From UKL13-2 sp044229235 (GTDB taxonomy: Bacteria; Pseudomonadota; Gammaproteobacteria; Burkholderiales; Usitatibacteraceae): 64,000 nt of DNA. Each line of letters opens with the position of its first letter. Positions within the stretch are counted from its first letter, which is position 1. The stretch spans positions 124,001 to 188,000 of the forward strand of contig JBGATH010000002.1 in NCBI GenBank assembly GCA_044229235.1. Reading direction: 5' to 3'. This document shows positions 16,077-25,177 of this stretch, in pieces. Below the pieces are notes generated by a model that worked only from the letters and a program-made list of their open reading frames with translations, made no database searches and had not been told where the DNA came from. The translations under genes were made by a program, and so were the position numbers.

Positions 16077-18692
16077 CTAACCCCGTTCGACGCGGTTGCG
16101 ACCTGCCTGCTTGGCGCGATACAGGGCGGTGTCGGCGCGCAGCAGCATCGACTTGATGTCGTCGCCGGCGCGGAAACTGCTCACGCCGAAGCTGCCGGTG
16201 CGCGAACCGGCGACCGGAATGGGATGCGCAGCCAGGAGCGTTCGCACTTTCTCGGCCACCATGGCGGCCTCGTCGATGGAAGTATCGATGCACACCATCA
16301 GGAACTCCTCGCCGCCCCAGCGGCCGACCATGTCGGTTTTGCGGATGTTGTCGCGCAGCACCCCGGCCACTTCTGCCAGCACGGTATCGCCGACATCGTG
16401 CCCGTAAGTGTCGTTGACGCTCTTGAAGAGGTCGATATCGACGAGGATCAGCGAAAGCGTGCGCTGATGGCGTTCACAGCGCGCCAGTTCCTCCTCCAGC
16501 GCCACCTCGAGCCGCAGGCGATTGGCCAGGCCGGTAAGGCGGTCGGTGGTCGACAGCGATTCCAGCTCGCGGTTCTTTTCCAGCAACTGGGCCTGCAGCA
16601 GCTTGAGCTCGTCCAGCGCCAGCGCGGTTTCGCTGCGCGCCCGTTCGGCGACGGCGTAGGCATGGCCGTTGGCCAGCGCGATGGCGCCATACGCGCAAAG
16701 CGTGCGGAAAATGGCGGTCTCGCGCTCCGCGTAGGCATCGGCCTGCGGCGACTGGATGGTAATGGCGCCCAGCGTCTGGTCGCCCACCCGCAGCGGAGCG
16801 AACATCTGGCTCAGGCTGGGCAGCGTGCCGGGGATGAGGTTGCCATGCGGGGTGTCGGCATCGGCACCGTGCATGAGCACGATTTCCCGGCCTTCGCGCA
16901 CGCAGCGCGCGACGTTGGAAGTCGGGCTGTCCATCGCCACGCGGTGTGGCGGCAGTACTTCGCCCGCTTCGACAATCAGCGTGCTCACCAGCGAGCGGCT
17001 ATCCGCATCCACCAGGTAAATGGCGAAATGGGTGGCATCGAGCAGGCTGTGTACGTGCCGGTCCAGCGCGCGAAACACCGAGGTGGCATCGAGGCTCGCG
17101 GTGATTTCACGGCCGATCTTGCCCAGGTCTTCGAGTGTGGCGTTGGCCGACAGCAGCGCATCGGCGCGGCGCGCCTCGGTGGCAGCCAGCTGCTTGTGAT
17201 GTTCGGTCTCGGCGTGGATGCGTTCGGTTTCATAGCGCACCTGCAGCGCCACCGCGCGGTTGCCCGCCTCCTTGCTGGCAACGCGCTGGCGCGACACGCC
17301 GGCCTGCAGCGCGAGGCGGTAGGCGCGATCGAGGTCACCTTGCGCCGCGTATTCGGCGGCGGCTTCTTCCAGCAGCGCATGCGGTACGTTGTAGCCTTCG
17401 ATGCCGTCGGCCAGCGCCAGCGCCTCATTCAAAAAATGCAGCGGTGTTTCGCGGCCGGCGGCGGCAGGTTGCGGCCGGCTGCGGAGCAGACCCGCGGCGA
17501 TGCGCAGCAGGTCGATCTGCTTGGCGCGATAGCCATCCTCGCGGCACAGCGCCAGGCTTTCATCCACCAGCGCCAGCGCCTCTGCCTGGCGATCGAGCCG
17601 CGCCAGCGCTTCCGCGCGGCCACGCAAGACATCGGCGAGCATGTCTTTCCATCCCAGCTTTCGGTAGGCGGCCTCGGCCTGCGCGAACCAGCCGCAGGCG
17701 GACTCGTCCTGCCGGAGCGCAAGCGCTACTTCGCCCAGACCCTTGAGCGCACCGGCGTGACTGCCGGAGCCCGCCACCGGCGCCAGCACCGCCAGCGCGT
17801 CCAGCAAATGCGCCTGCGCGGAATCGTGATGACCCAGCTGATGCAACACTTCACCGGTGTTCGCCAGTAGGTCGCCGACCAGGATCGGCCAGCCGGCCGC
17901 GCGCGCCATGGCCAGGCCGCGCTCCGACCACTCCAGCGCGAATGAGGGATTGTTCAAATTCAGAAAGGTCGCGCACACGCCCGAGGCACCGACGATAGCC
18001 TGCCGCACCTGACCGGTTTGCAGCGCCGCATCATGGACTTGCTCGTATTTGCGGGCCGCTTTGCCAAATTCGTTGGCCAGGCTGGCGAGCCGTGCGGCGG
18101 CCGCATCCACCCATGCCGCCACCACCGGATCGCCACTGGCGTGATCGGCGATCCCGCTGGCAATGAACTCCTGGCGTGCGGCAGCGGCATCGGTAAAGGC
18201 GTTGAGATAAATGCCGCGCGCCACCGCCATCGTCCGGCGCTGATGGTCGCCGGCAGAGGCATAGGCTGCGACCGTGAGGGCCGCCTCGACCGCACGTTGT
18301 TTCGGGTTGCCTCGATCCACGCACAGGCAGACCCGCAACCAGTGCGCGTCACCCACGCCGACCGCATCGTCGACGGCGCCAAACGCCGTCCGCGCGGCAA
18401 TCTCCAACGCTTCGGCGCGATCGAGATCGCCCGCCAGCCACGCCGCCTCGGCATGAATCAGTTGTACGCGGGCCAATGCGCGCGCGTTCTCGGCCGTCAC
18501 CGGTACGGCCGCTGCCAGCACCTGTGCGACCTTGTCGGCCAGCACAACTGCACGCTTGGTGTCACGCTGCCGCAGGTGCCACGCCAGCGGCAGCAGCACG
18601 TCGAGGGTGTGCGGCGCGCCGGTTGCCGCCATTTGCGTATCGAGGCGCGCATCGAGTCGTTCGACTTCGTTGTTGTGAGCGAACAGTTGCAT
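16077..18692 (-). CDS. TPR-GAF-GGEEF diguanylate cyclase
   Basis: 871 residues. About residues 1-450 are helical TPR-like repeats (many AxxYxxLGxxDxA turns). A coiled segment at 455-510 (ETERIHAETEHHKQLAATEARR) leads into a GAF domain at about 515-680. A short coil, AQLLEKNRELESLSTTDRLTGLANRLRLE, enters the cyclase domain. The active site is RWGGEEF with metal Asp in VDIDLFKSVND. RKTD sits five residues before GGEEF, so the inhibitory c-di-GMP site is intact. It should make c-di-GMP from two GTP, gated by GAF and TPR inputs. No membrane helix is seen, so it is cytoplasmic. Lone gene. Confidence 0.92.
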   Translation of the reverse strand: MQLFAHNNEVERLDARLDTQMAATGAPHTLDVLLPLAWHLRQRDTKRAVVLADKVAQVLAAAVPVTAENARALARVQLIHAEAAWLAGDLDRAEALEIAARTAFGAVDDAVGVGDAHWLRVCLCVDRGNPKQRAVEAALTVAAYASAGDHQRRTMAVARGIYLNAFTDAAAARQEFIASGIADHASGDPVVAAWVDAAAARLASLANEFGKAARKYEQVHDAALQTGQVRQAIVGASGVCATFLNLNNPSFALEWSERGLAMARAAGWPILVGDLLANTGEVLHQLGHHDSAQAHLLDALAVLAPVAGSGSHAGALKGLGEVALALRQDESACGWFAQAEAAYRKLGWKDMLADVLRGRAEALARLDRQAEALALVDESLALCREDGYRAKQIDLLRIAAGLLRSRPQPAAAGRETPLHFLNEALALADGIEGYNVPHALLEEAAAEYAAQGDLDRAYRLALQAGVSRQRVASKEAGNRAVALQVRYETERIHAETEHHKQLAATEARRADALLSANATLEDLGKIGREITASLDATSVFRALDRHVHSLLDATHFAIYLVDADSRSLVSTLIVEAGEVLPPHRVAMDSPTSNVARCVREGREIVLMHGADADTPHGNLIPGTLPSLSQMFAPLRVGDQTLGAITIQSPQADAYAERETAIFRTLCAYGAIALANGHAYAVAERARSETALALDELKLLQAQLLEKNRELESLSTTDRLTGLANRLRLEVALEEELARCERHQRTLSLILVDIDLFKSVNDTYGHDVGDTVLAEVAGVLRDNIRKTDMVGRWGGEEFLMVCIDTSIDEAAMVAEKVRTLLAAHPIPVAGSRTGSFGVSSFRAGDDIKSMLLRADTALYRAKQAGRNRVERG

Positions 18693-18810
18693 CTAGTTCC
18701 GGAACCCTTTGCCGGCAACGATAGCACCGGTGAGCGCTGCCTGCCACTACGGCGGTGGACGGCCGGCGGCCGGTACACGCCCGGCGCGCCCGCCAGCTGG
18801 TCGCGACGGC

Positions 18811-19581
18811 CTACGTGGCGAGGCCCGCGCGCATCTTGCCGATCACCGACTGCGCCCCGGCCGCCATCAGCCGCGCATCCGAGGCAATGGTGACGAACTG
18901 GAAACCCTTGGCCACGCGCTTGAGCGCGGCTTCCGGTGTGCCGTTGTGAATGCCGGCCACCACGCCATGCGCTTTGGCGCGGGCCAGGATGTGATCGATC
19001 GCCGCAGCCACCGGCGGATCGACGTCGTCGAATGTTGGCGTGCAGTTGAGGGCCAGCGACAGGTCGGAGGGGCCGATATAGACCGCATCGAGGCCGGGCG
19101 TGGAAAGGATCGCATCCAGATTCTCCAGCGCCTGCGCGGTTTCGATCATGGCGAAGGTGACGATGGTGTTGTTGGCGTGCAGCGGATAGTCGGCGCCGCC
19201 GTAGAGCAGTGCACGGATCGGACCGAAGCTGCGGGTGCCCTGAGGCGCGTAGTGGGTGTACGCCACCAGTTTCTCGGCGTCTTCGCGGGTATTGACCATG
19301 GGGCAAATCACCGCGTAGGCGCCGACGTCGAGCGTTTTCATGAGGATGCCTGGCTCCAGCCACGGCACCCGCACCACCGGCACGGTTTGGGTGGTGGAGA
19401 TGGCCTGCAACATCGGCACCATGCCGGCGTAGTCGATCACGCCATGCTGCAGGTCGATGGTCAGCGAATCCCAGCCCTGATGGGCCATGGTCTCGGCAGA
19501 AAAACTGCTGGGAATGGCCAGCCAGCCGTTGACCACGGCGCCACCGGATTTCCAGATGCTGCGAAGGCGGTTTTCTCTCAT
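18811..19581 (-). CDS. HpcH/HpaI-family aldolase (probable 2-keto-3-deoxy-glucarate aldolase)
   Basis: 256 residues from ATG 19581 (MRENRLRSIW). The open frame continues 91 codons upstream, but those codons run through repeat B2 and have no ribosome site, so the long form is rejected. Class II aldolase signs are IDLQHGVIDY, PVVRVPWLEPG (substrate Arg), the metal Glu in FAMIETAQALEN, and VYIGPSDLSLAL. The family splits 2-keto-3-deoxy acids into pyruvate or tartronate semialdehyde plus an aldehyde. Glucarate dehydratase just upstream on the same strand suggests the substrate is 5-keto-4-deoxy-glucarate (GarL role). HpaI or rhamnonate aldolase is the alternative. Confidence 0.8.
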   Translation of the reverse strand: MRENRLRSIWKSGGAVVNGWLAIPSSFSAETMAHQGWDSLTIDLQHGVIDYAGMVPMLQAISTTQTVPVVRVPWLEPGILMKTLDVGAYAVICPMVNTREDAEKLVAYTHYAPQGTRSFGPIRALLYGGADYPLHANNTIVTFAMIETAQALENLDAILSTPGLDAVYIGPSDLSLALNCTPTFDDVDPPVAAAIDHILARAKAHGVVAGIHNGTPEAALKRVAKGFQFVTIASDARLMAAGAQSVIGKMRAGLAT

Positions 19582-19651
19582 GGTGTCGCTTTCAGATTTA
19601 TCGTGTTTGAGAAGGACTTGTGGTTGCCAACCAAATGCTCCCACGGCTTTA

Positions 19652-19808
19652 TGTCCTTTCCCGGCGCAGGCCGGGGGCCAGTTTTCCAGTTCGTTACACG
19701 GCGAGAGAACTTGGGCCAATCCGCTGCATCGGCTTGGCGTTCGAAAGGCGCGGAGCATGCTCCGCGAATTCCCTTCCTCACCCCCCGGCCTTCGCCGGGG
19801 AAAGTCAT
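19652..19808. repeat. Family B paired hairpin repeat, copy B2
   Basis: CCCGGCGCAGGCCGGGGG at 19660-19677 faces CCCCCCGGCCTTCGCCGGGG at 19781-19800. The centre also holds a GCGGAGCATGCTCCGC palindrome (19751-19766), which resembles the GCGAAGCATGCTTCGC beside copy D1. The repeat fills the gap between the aldolase start and the glucarate dehydratase stop. Confidence 0.7.
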
Positions 19809-19850
19809 CGATGACGTTACCCGCGATGGCAACGGTGCAATGAATCGTAT

Positions 19851-21185
19851 TCAACGCACCAGCGCCGGCAGCTTCGGATTGAATGTCCAGCCGGGTAGCA
19901 GATACTGCATCGCGGCCGCATCATCGCGCGCGCCCAGTCCATGCTGCTGGTACAGGCGGTTTGCTTTCGCGACTTCCGCCATGTCCAGCTCAACGCCCAG
20001 TCCGGGCGTGGCCGGCACCTGCACGTGGCCGTCAACAATTTGCAGCGGCGCCTGGGTCAGCCGTTGACCGTCCTGCCAGATCCAGTGCGTGTCGATTGCC
20101 GTCACCTGCCCGGGTGCCGCCGCCGCCACATGGGTGAACATGGCCAGCGAGACATCGAAGTGATTGTTTGAATGCGAGCCCCAGGTGAGCCCCCAGTCGC
20201 GGCAGGTCTGCGCGACACGCACCGAGCCGGCCATGGTCCAGAAATGCGGATCGGCCAGCGGGATATCCACCGACTGCAGGGACAGCGCATGGGTGAGTTG
20301 CCGCCAGTCGGTGGCGATCATGTTGGTGGCGGTGGGCATGCCTGTGGCGCGGCGGAATTCCGCCATGATCTCGCGGCCCGAGAATCCGTCCTCCGCGCCG
20401 CAGGGATCTTCGGCGTAGGCCACCACGCCGCGCAGGTCGCGCATCAGCCGGATGGCATCCTTCAGCAGCCAGCCGCCGTTCGGATCGAGGGTCACGCGGG
20501 CATCGGGAAAGCGTTCATGCAGCGCTGTCACAGCTTCAATTTCTTCTTCACCGCGCAGCACACCGCCCTTGAGCTTGAAGTCGTTGAAACCGTAGCGCTC
20601 ACGTGCCGCCTCAGCCAGGCGCACGATGGCGGTGGCGTCCATGGCCTTTTCATGTCGCAGACGCGACCATGCATCCGCGGCATCCGGTTCACTGGCGTAG
20701 TCCAGACTGGTTTGCGTGCGGTCACCGATGTAGAACAGGTAACCGAGCATTTCGACCGCGGCGCGTTGCTGCCCTTCGCCCAACAACGCGGCCACCGGCA
20801 GGCCGAGGTGTTTGCCCAGCAGGTCGAGCATGGCTGATTCGATGGCCGTCACGGCGTGGATGGCGGTGCGCAGGTCGAAGGTCTGCTGGCCGCGCCCGCC
20901 GGCGTCGCGATCGGCAAACCGCTGCTGCACTTCCCGCAGCACCGCCAACCGCGCACCCAGCGGCTGGTTCAGCACCAGCGGACGCGCCTCCTCCAGCGTG
21001 CGGCGGATGCTCTCGCCGCCCGGCACTTCCCCGACACCGGTGTTGCCGGCGCTGTCGGTGAGCACCAGCAGGTTGCGCGTGAAAAAGGGCCCGTGCGCGC
21101 CGCTCAGGTTGAGCAGCATGCTGTCGCGCCCGGCGACCGGAATGACCTCGAGGGCGGTGATGCGCGGCGTGTCGGTTGCGGTCAA
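19851..21185 (-). CDS. gudD: Glucarate dehydratase
   Basis: 444 residues, the usual GudD length. It is an enolase-superfamily enzyme: the N-terminal capping domain starts TPRITALEVIPVAGRD, and the barrel carries the catalytic pair in FNDFKLKGG. The metal ligands are in TLDPNGGW and AEDPCGAEDG, with TNMIATDWRQLTH and the general base in WGSHSNNHFD. It removes water from D-glucarate (and L-idarate) to give 5-keto-4-deoxy-D-glucarate. Downstream lies the aldolase and upstream the Bug receptor, 9 bp away, so uptake, dehydration and cleavage are encoded together. Confidence 0.93.
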   Translation of the reverse strand: MTATDTPRITALEVIPVAGRDSMLLNLSGAHGPFFTRNLLVLTDSAGNTGVGEVPGGESIRRTLEEARPLVLNQPLGARLAVLREVQQRFADRDAGGRGQQTFDLRTAIHAVTAIESAMLDLLGKHLGLPVAALLGEGQQRAAVEMLGYLFYIGDRTQTSLDYASEPDAADAWSRLRHEKAMDATAIVRLAEAARERYGFNDFKLKGGVLRGEEEIEAVTALHERFPDARVTLDPNGGWLLKDAIRLMRDLRGVVAYAEDPCGAEDGFSGREIMAEFRRATGMPTATNMIATDWRQLTHALSLQSVDIPLADPHFWTMAGSVRVAQTCRDWGLTWGSHSNNHFDVSLAMFTHVAAAAPGQVTAIDTHWIWQDGQRLTQAPLQIVDGHVQVPATPGLGVELDMAEVAKANRLYQQHGLGARDDAAAMQYLLPGWTFNPKLPALVR

Positions 21186-21194
21186 GCGGGATGC

Positions 21195-22166
21195 TCAGTC
21201 GGCGGAAATCTTGCCAGTCTCGATAACGGTTTTCCAGCGGGCGAATTCGCGCTGCTGGAAGGCCGCGAACTGTTCCGGCGTATTGGCGATGATCTCGAAG
21301 CCGAGCGCGGTGAACTGCTGCTTGAGCGGCGCATCGTTGAGCGAGGCCACGATGGCGGTGTTGATCTGCGTGCGCACCGCGGGCGGCAAGCCTTTGGGCG
21401 CGACGATGGCCTGCCACGAATAGACTTCGGCATTCTTCACACCACCCTCGCTGAAGGTCGGCACCTCCGGCAGCAGCGGCGAGCGCTTCTCGCTGGTGAT
21501 GGCCAGCGCCTTGAGCTTGCCGGCCTTGATATGCGGCAGCACGGCGTTGATGTTCTGGAACGATGCATCCACCTGCCCGCCGAGCAGGTCGGTGACGGCA
21601 GGACTGCCGCCTTTGTACGGGATGTGCAGGCCGCTGGTGCCGGTCTGCTGCCAGAACAGCGCGGCGGTGAGATGGTCGCTGGAGCCGTTACCCGACGAGG
21701 CAAAACTCATTTTGCCGGGATTGGCTTTCTGGTAGGCGATCACGTCGGCCAGCTTGTTGTGTGGCGAGGCGGCCGGCACCACCAGCACGTTTGGCGCCTG
21801 CACGGCGATGGTGATGGTGTCGAAGTCGTGCAGCGCGTCGTATTGCATGCCCTTGATCAGGTGCGGCGCGATCACCAGCGGCCCGAGCGAGGTCACCAGC
21901 AGCGTGTAGCCATCGGCCGGTGCGCGCTTCACGGCGGTGGCGCCGATGGTGCCGGTGGCACCGGGCTTGTTGTCGACGACCACGCCTTTGCCAAGGCGCT
22001 CCGCCAGCTTCGGCGCCAGCGATCGGGCCACCGAATCGGTGGAGCCGCCAGGCGGGAACGGCACGACCAGTGTGATGGTCTTGTCCGGCCAGGCCTGGGC
22101 GCCCGCAAAGGTGGCGAAGGCGGCGACCAGCGGTGCGAGCAGCAAACGTGCGATGCGGGTGTTCAT
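21195..22166 (-). CDS. Bug/TctC-type periplasmic substrate-binding protein
   Basis: 323 residues from ATG 22166, which has GGAG seven bases upstream and begins a signal peptide (MNTRIARLLLAPLVAAFATF, cleaved after AGA). The mature start AWPDKTITLVVPFPPGGSTD is the hallmark of Bug receptors of the tripartite tricarboxylate transporter family. Such receptors bind carboxylates in the periplasm; most are orphans without a nearby TctAB, as here. Adjacent gudD suggests D-glucarate or a related aldarate as ligand. First gene of the operon, divergent from the GntR regulator. Confidence 0.92.
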   Translation of the reverse strand: MNTRIARLLLAPLVAAFATFAGAQAWPDKTITLVVPFPPGGSTDSVARSLAPKLAERLGKGVVVDNKPGATGTIGATAVKRAPADGYTLLVTSLGPLVIAPHLIKGMQYDALHDFDTITIAVQAPNVLVVPAASPHNKLADVIAYQKANPGKMSFASSGNGSSDHLTAALFWQQTGTSGLHIPYKGGSPAVTDLLGGQVDASFQNINAVLPHIKAGKLKALAITSEKRSPLLPEVPTFSEGGVKNAEVYSWQAIVAPKGLPPAVRTQINTAIVASLNDAPLKQQFTALGFEIIANTPEQFAAFQQREFARWKTVIETGKISAD

Positions 22167-22290
22167 AAGCAATCTCCTCGATGAATGCGGATGCAACGTG
22201 CCGGCACAGCCGGTGCGCAACGCCGTGATTTCCATCCACCACGGCATTGCCGCCGCCCGGTTGTCGGGATCGCCGGCCTGAAGAAAACCA

Positions 22291-22314
22291 CTAATATATT
22301 AGCATATCAATTAG
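22291..22314. promoter_or_regulatory. AT-rich palindromic operator between the Bug operon and the GntR regulator
   Basis: CTAATATATTAG (22291-22302) is a perfect 12 bp palindrome, followed by a second ATTAG at 22310. It is the only strongly AT-rich stretch in the divergent 165 bp gap. It could be the binding site of the adjacent GntR regulator and also supply -10 elements for both directions. Confidence 0.5.
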
Positions 22315-22331
22315 AATCGGCGTGCCAACCC

Positions 22332-23081
22332 ATGACCCGCCGCGCCATTCGCACGCCGCACACCAGCCAATCCCCCACGATGAAAACCCGTAGCACCGCC
22401 AGACTGCCCGCGCTGGATCGCTCCCGCCATGCGGCGCCACAAGTGTTTGAACGGCTGCGCGAAATGATCGTCTCGCTGGAGCTGGAACCCGGCGCGGTGC
22501 TGTCGCGCGTCGACCTCGCGGCGCGCTTCGGCATCAGCCAGACGCCGGTGCGCGATGCCCTCATGCGCCTGGGTGAAGAGGGACTGGTGGATATTTTTCC
22601 GCAGCACGCCACGGTGGTCAGCCGCATCAATCTTGCCTCGGCGCGGCAGGCGCATTTCCTGCGCCGCTCGATTGAGCTGGAAGTGGTGCGCGCCGCCGCC
22701 CAACAGGCCGATGCCGACCTCGTCGCCCGGCTGCGCGCCTGCATTGCCCAGCAAAAGGCCATGCGTGACCTGCATGACTATCGCGAATTTTCCACAGCCG
22801 ATCAGGACTTTCACCGCCAGCTGTATGAAGCGGCGGGTGTGCCCGACCTGTGGGACCTGGTGCGGCGCATGAGCGGCCACATCGACCGCTTGCGGCGTTT
22901 GCACCTGCCGGTGAAGGGCAAGGCGCTGGCGATTGTTCGCGACCACACGCGCATCGTCGATGCCATTGAAAGTGGCGATGCCGACGCGGCGGCGGAAGCG
23001 CTGCGTTTACATCTTTCAGGCACGCTCAGCCAGGTTGAACAGATCCGCGCGCGGCATCCGGATTTTGTAACGGCGGATTGA
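22332..23081 (+). CDS. GntR-family (FCD/FadR type) transcriptional regulator
   Basis: 249 residues from ATG 22332; another ATG at 22380 would also keep the whole DNA-binding domain, and neither has a good ribosome site. Winged helix at about residues 36-105 (VFERLREMIVSLELEPGAVLSRVDLA, then ISQTPVRDALMRLGEEGLV). The C-terminal FCD ligand domain has the metal-binding His pattern (DQDFHRQLYEAAG, then LHLSGTLSQVE). It is transcribed divergently from the Bug-gudD-aldolase operon, so it probably controls glucarate use, with an aldarate or keto-acid as effector. Confidence 0.9.
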   Translation: MTRRAIRTPHTSQSPTMKTRSTARLPALDRSRHAAPQVFERLREMIVSLELEPGAVLSRVDLAARFGISQTPVRDALMRLGEEGLVDIFPQHATVVSRINLASARQAHFLRRSIELEVVRAAAQQADADLVARLRACIAQQKAMRDLHDYREFSTADQDFHRQLYEAAGVPDLWDLVRRMSGHIDRLRRLHLPVKGKALAIVRDHTRIVDAIESGDADAAAEALRLHLSGTLSQVEQIRARHPDFVTAD

Positions 23082-23186
23082 ATGCAACGGCGACAAGTCT
23101 TCGCCGCCAATATGCGTCGGCTCGAGGGAAACTCGGTGAACAGGCTCCACGAATCCCGCGAAGAAACAATTCGATCGGCAAATCAT

Positions 23187-23270
23187 CCTGCCCCGGCGAA
23201 GGCCGGGGCCCACGTTTATTAGCTCGGCACGATGGCCGAAACTGGACCCCGGCCTTCGCCGGGGAAGGGA
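23187..23270. repeat. Family B paired hairpin repeat, copy B3
   Basis: CCCCGGCGAAGGCCGGGG at 23191-23208 and CCCCGGCCTTCGCCGGGG at 23247-23264 in inverted orientation. It lies between convergent genes (GntR regulator and CIA30 gene) together with A3, and nothing else is seen in this 337 bp gap. Confidence 0.75.
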
Positions 23271-23329
23271 TTGCTTTGGATCGCTCTTCAAATGTACTCA
23301 GCTTGCGCATCGGTACTTTGCGCATATAG

Positions 23330-23395
23330 AAACTCCCGCATTGGCGAGCCTTTCAGGGCCTTTTCGGCCTGGAAGCGGCGCCGGTGCTGGCTCTA
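23330..23395. repeat. Family A palindromic repeat, copy A3
   Basis: AAACTCCCGCATTGGCGAGCC and GGCGCCGGTGCTGG form imperfect arms around a centre holding GGGCCTTTTCGGCCT. It ends 24 bp before the stop codon of the minus-strand CIA30 gene. Confidence 0.65.
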
Positions 23396-23418
23396 CGTGT
23401 ACTTGTGCTGGCGCCGGA

Positions 23419-23937
23419 TCAACCGGTGACGGAATAGAAACTGATCCGCGCCACAGCTACTTCCGCGTCGAACGCACGACCGATGGCAACAATCCCCAAC
23501 CGGCGCAAGCGGCGCGTATCCAATGGCGCATCGATGCGATGCGCCGCGAACGCGGAGAACGGTAGGCGGATCGTCTGCCACGCCGGCGCGGCCACAAAGT
23601 TCTGGCGCCATGACTGCCAGGGCCGCGTCACCGCATCGGTGCGCAGGTGCACGCTGTAGGCTTCGCCATTGCCGCCGACATCGACTTCGATACCTTCGAA
23701 CGCGTCCGCATCCCGCAGCCCTCCATCTGGCGTGAGATCGAGCGCCATCTGCATAAAGCCACCGTTGTTTTCCAGGCTCACCTTGCCGCGCAGGCAAAGC
23801 GCCGGCCGGCCATGGCGGTTTTCGCGCACGATGGCGCCCGCGGATAACCCGCCCATCACGCCGTCGCTGATGCACTGCCAGCGGCCGGCGTGGCTCGACT
23901 GCGGGTGGGGCGCGCTGAGGTCGTCGATGATGCGCAT
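23419..23937 (-). CDS. CIA30 domain protein (complex I intermediate-associated protein 30 family)
   Basis: 172 residues from ATG 23937. The open frame extends far upstream, but that part is antisense to the patatin gene and is rejected. Family signs are WQCISDGVMGGLS at the start, the LRGKVSLENNGGF strand, and the closing beta-sandwich segments VAAPAWQTIRLPFSAF and LGIVAIGRAFDAEVAVARISFYSV. The name comes from a mitochondrial assembly factor. Bacterial members are carbohydrate-binding-like beta sandwiches of unknown role. It is divergent from the patatin gene. Confidence 0.8.
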   Translation of the reverse strand: MRIIDDLSAPHPQSSHAGRWQCISDGVMGGLSAGAIVRENRHGRPALCLRGKVSLENNGGFMQMALDLTPDGGLRDADAFEGIEVDVGGNGEAYSVHLRTDAVTRPWQSWRQNFVAAPAWQTIRLPFSAFAAHRIDAPLDTRRLRRLGIVAIGRAFDAEVAVARISFYSVTG

Positions 23938-24048
23938 GCGGCCAGCGTAACACCAGCCGCCCGTGGATTGCGAACGCGGGCCGCGACCCGTGAAGCGATG
24001 CGGGATAATTGCCGCTGCTTCCTGCGCGCCAGCCTGCCTGCCATCACC

Positions 24049-25128
24049 ATGTCCGCACCCTCCAGCCTCATCATCCGCGCCGGCCCCAGGGCCATGGCAC
24101 ACATTCGCGCCGAAGGCTTGCGCCCGCAGGATGTCGCCGTCATTCCGGGCGCGGCGGGCGGGCCGAAGGCACTGGGCATCATCGGCTTTGACCATGCGCT
24201 GTTCGGCGAATGGCTGCCACGCGCGCCACGGCTGCGCGACCTGATCGGCGTGAGCATCGGCGCGTGGCGCTTTGCCGGCGTCTGTCGTGGCGACATTGCC
24301 GCGGCACTCAAGGACTTCGGCGACATCTACGTCGGCCAGACCTATCCGCCGCGCCCCACGCCGGCGATGGTCAGCGACTCGGCGCACACCAATACCCGCG
24401 GCCTGATCGGTGGCCGCGAGGCGCAGGTACTTTCGCATCCACATTACCGGCTGCATGTGATCGCCACCCGCGGGCGCGGCCCGCTTGCCGGTCAATCAAC
24501 GCTGCGGACACCCGCCGCGTTCGGCGTGGCCGGCATCGTCAACGCCTTCGGACGGCAGCACCTGCGGCACCTCGCCGACCGCATGTGGTTTCACGATCCG
24601 CGCGGCATGCCCGCGTTCATGGGCGACGGCAATATCGACAGCTTCCGCACCCACGCCGCGCCACTCACCACCGACAACCTGCACCCCGCGCTGTGGGCCT
24701 CGGCCGCCATCCCAACGGTGATGCTCGGCGTGGAAAACATCAGCGGCGCGCCACCCGGCACCTACTGGGACGGCGGCATCATCGACTATCACCTGCACCT
24801 GCCGTATCACCGCGCCGACGGCATCACGCTCTATCCGCATTTCACCGACCGGCTCATCCCCGGCTGGCTGGACAAACCGTTTCGCGGTCGCGTCGCGCGC
24901 GATGCCTGGCTGGAAAACATGGTGATGGTCTCCCCGTCCGCTGCATACCTTTCGAAACTGCCGCACGGCAAACTGCCGGATCGCAGCGACTTCAAGCGAT
25001 TCGAAAACGACTACGAATCGCGGCGGCAATACTGGCGCACGGCCATGGCCGAGAGCGCGCGGCTAGGCGACGAGTTTCTGCAACTGGTGGAGAGCGGAGA
25101 GATTGCGGCAAGGCTGGAAGCGCTGTGA
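24049..25128 (+). CDS. Patatin-like phospholipase family protein
   Basis: 359 residues from ATG 24049; the frame upstream is antisense to the CIA30 gene. Oxyanion loop GAAGGPKALG at about 34-43, nucleophile elbow GVSIGAWR with Ser69, and catalytic Asp in YWDGGIIDYH (Asp241) give the Ser-Asp dyad of patatins. The family hydrolyses acyl chains from phospholipids. No signal peptide or membrane segment is seen. The P-loop kinase gene starts 50 bp downstream on the same strand and may be cotranscribed. Confidence 0.85.
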   Translation: MSAPSSLIIRAGPRAMAHIRAEGLRPQDVAVIPGAAGGPKALGIIGFDHALFGEWLPRAPRLRDLIGVSIGAWRFAGVCRGDIAAALKDFGDIYVGQTYPPRPTPAMVSDSAHTNTRGLIGGREAQVLSHPHYRLHVIATRGRGPLAGQSTLRTPAAFGVAGIVNAFGRQHLRHLADRMWFHDPRGMPAFMGDGNIDSFRTHAAPLTTDNLHPALWASAAIPTVMLGVENISGAPPGTYWDGGIIDYHLHLPYHRADGITLYPHFTDRLIPGWLDKPFRGRVARDAWLENMVMVSPSAAYLSKLPHGKLPDRSDFKRFENDYESRRQYWRTAMAESARLGDEFLQLVESGEIAARLEAL

Positions 25129-25177
25129 CGCTCGCGTCACGTGGATAGCAACACCAAGCTTAAATCCAGGAGCAATG

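Noticed and set aside
16224..17870. 548-residue plus-strand frame opposite the TPR-GAF-GGEEF gene
   Set aside because: Antisense of a multidomain protein with an intact active site; no motif of its own.
19582..19854. 91-codon N-terminal extension of the aldolase
   Set aside because: It translates repeat B2 and lacks a start signal; the family block begins after ATG 19581.
20856..22184. 442-residue plus-strand frame opposite gudD and the Bug gene
   Set aside because: Crosses two well-supported genes in antisense.
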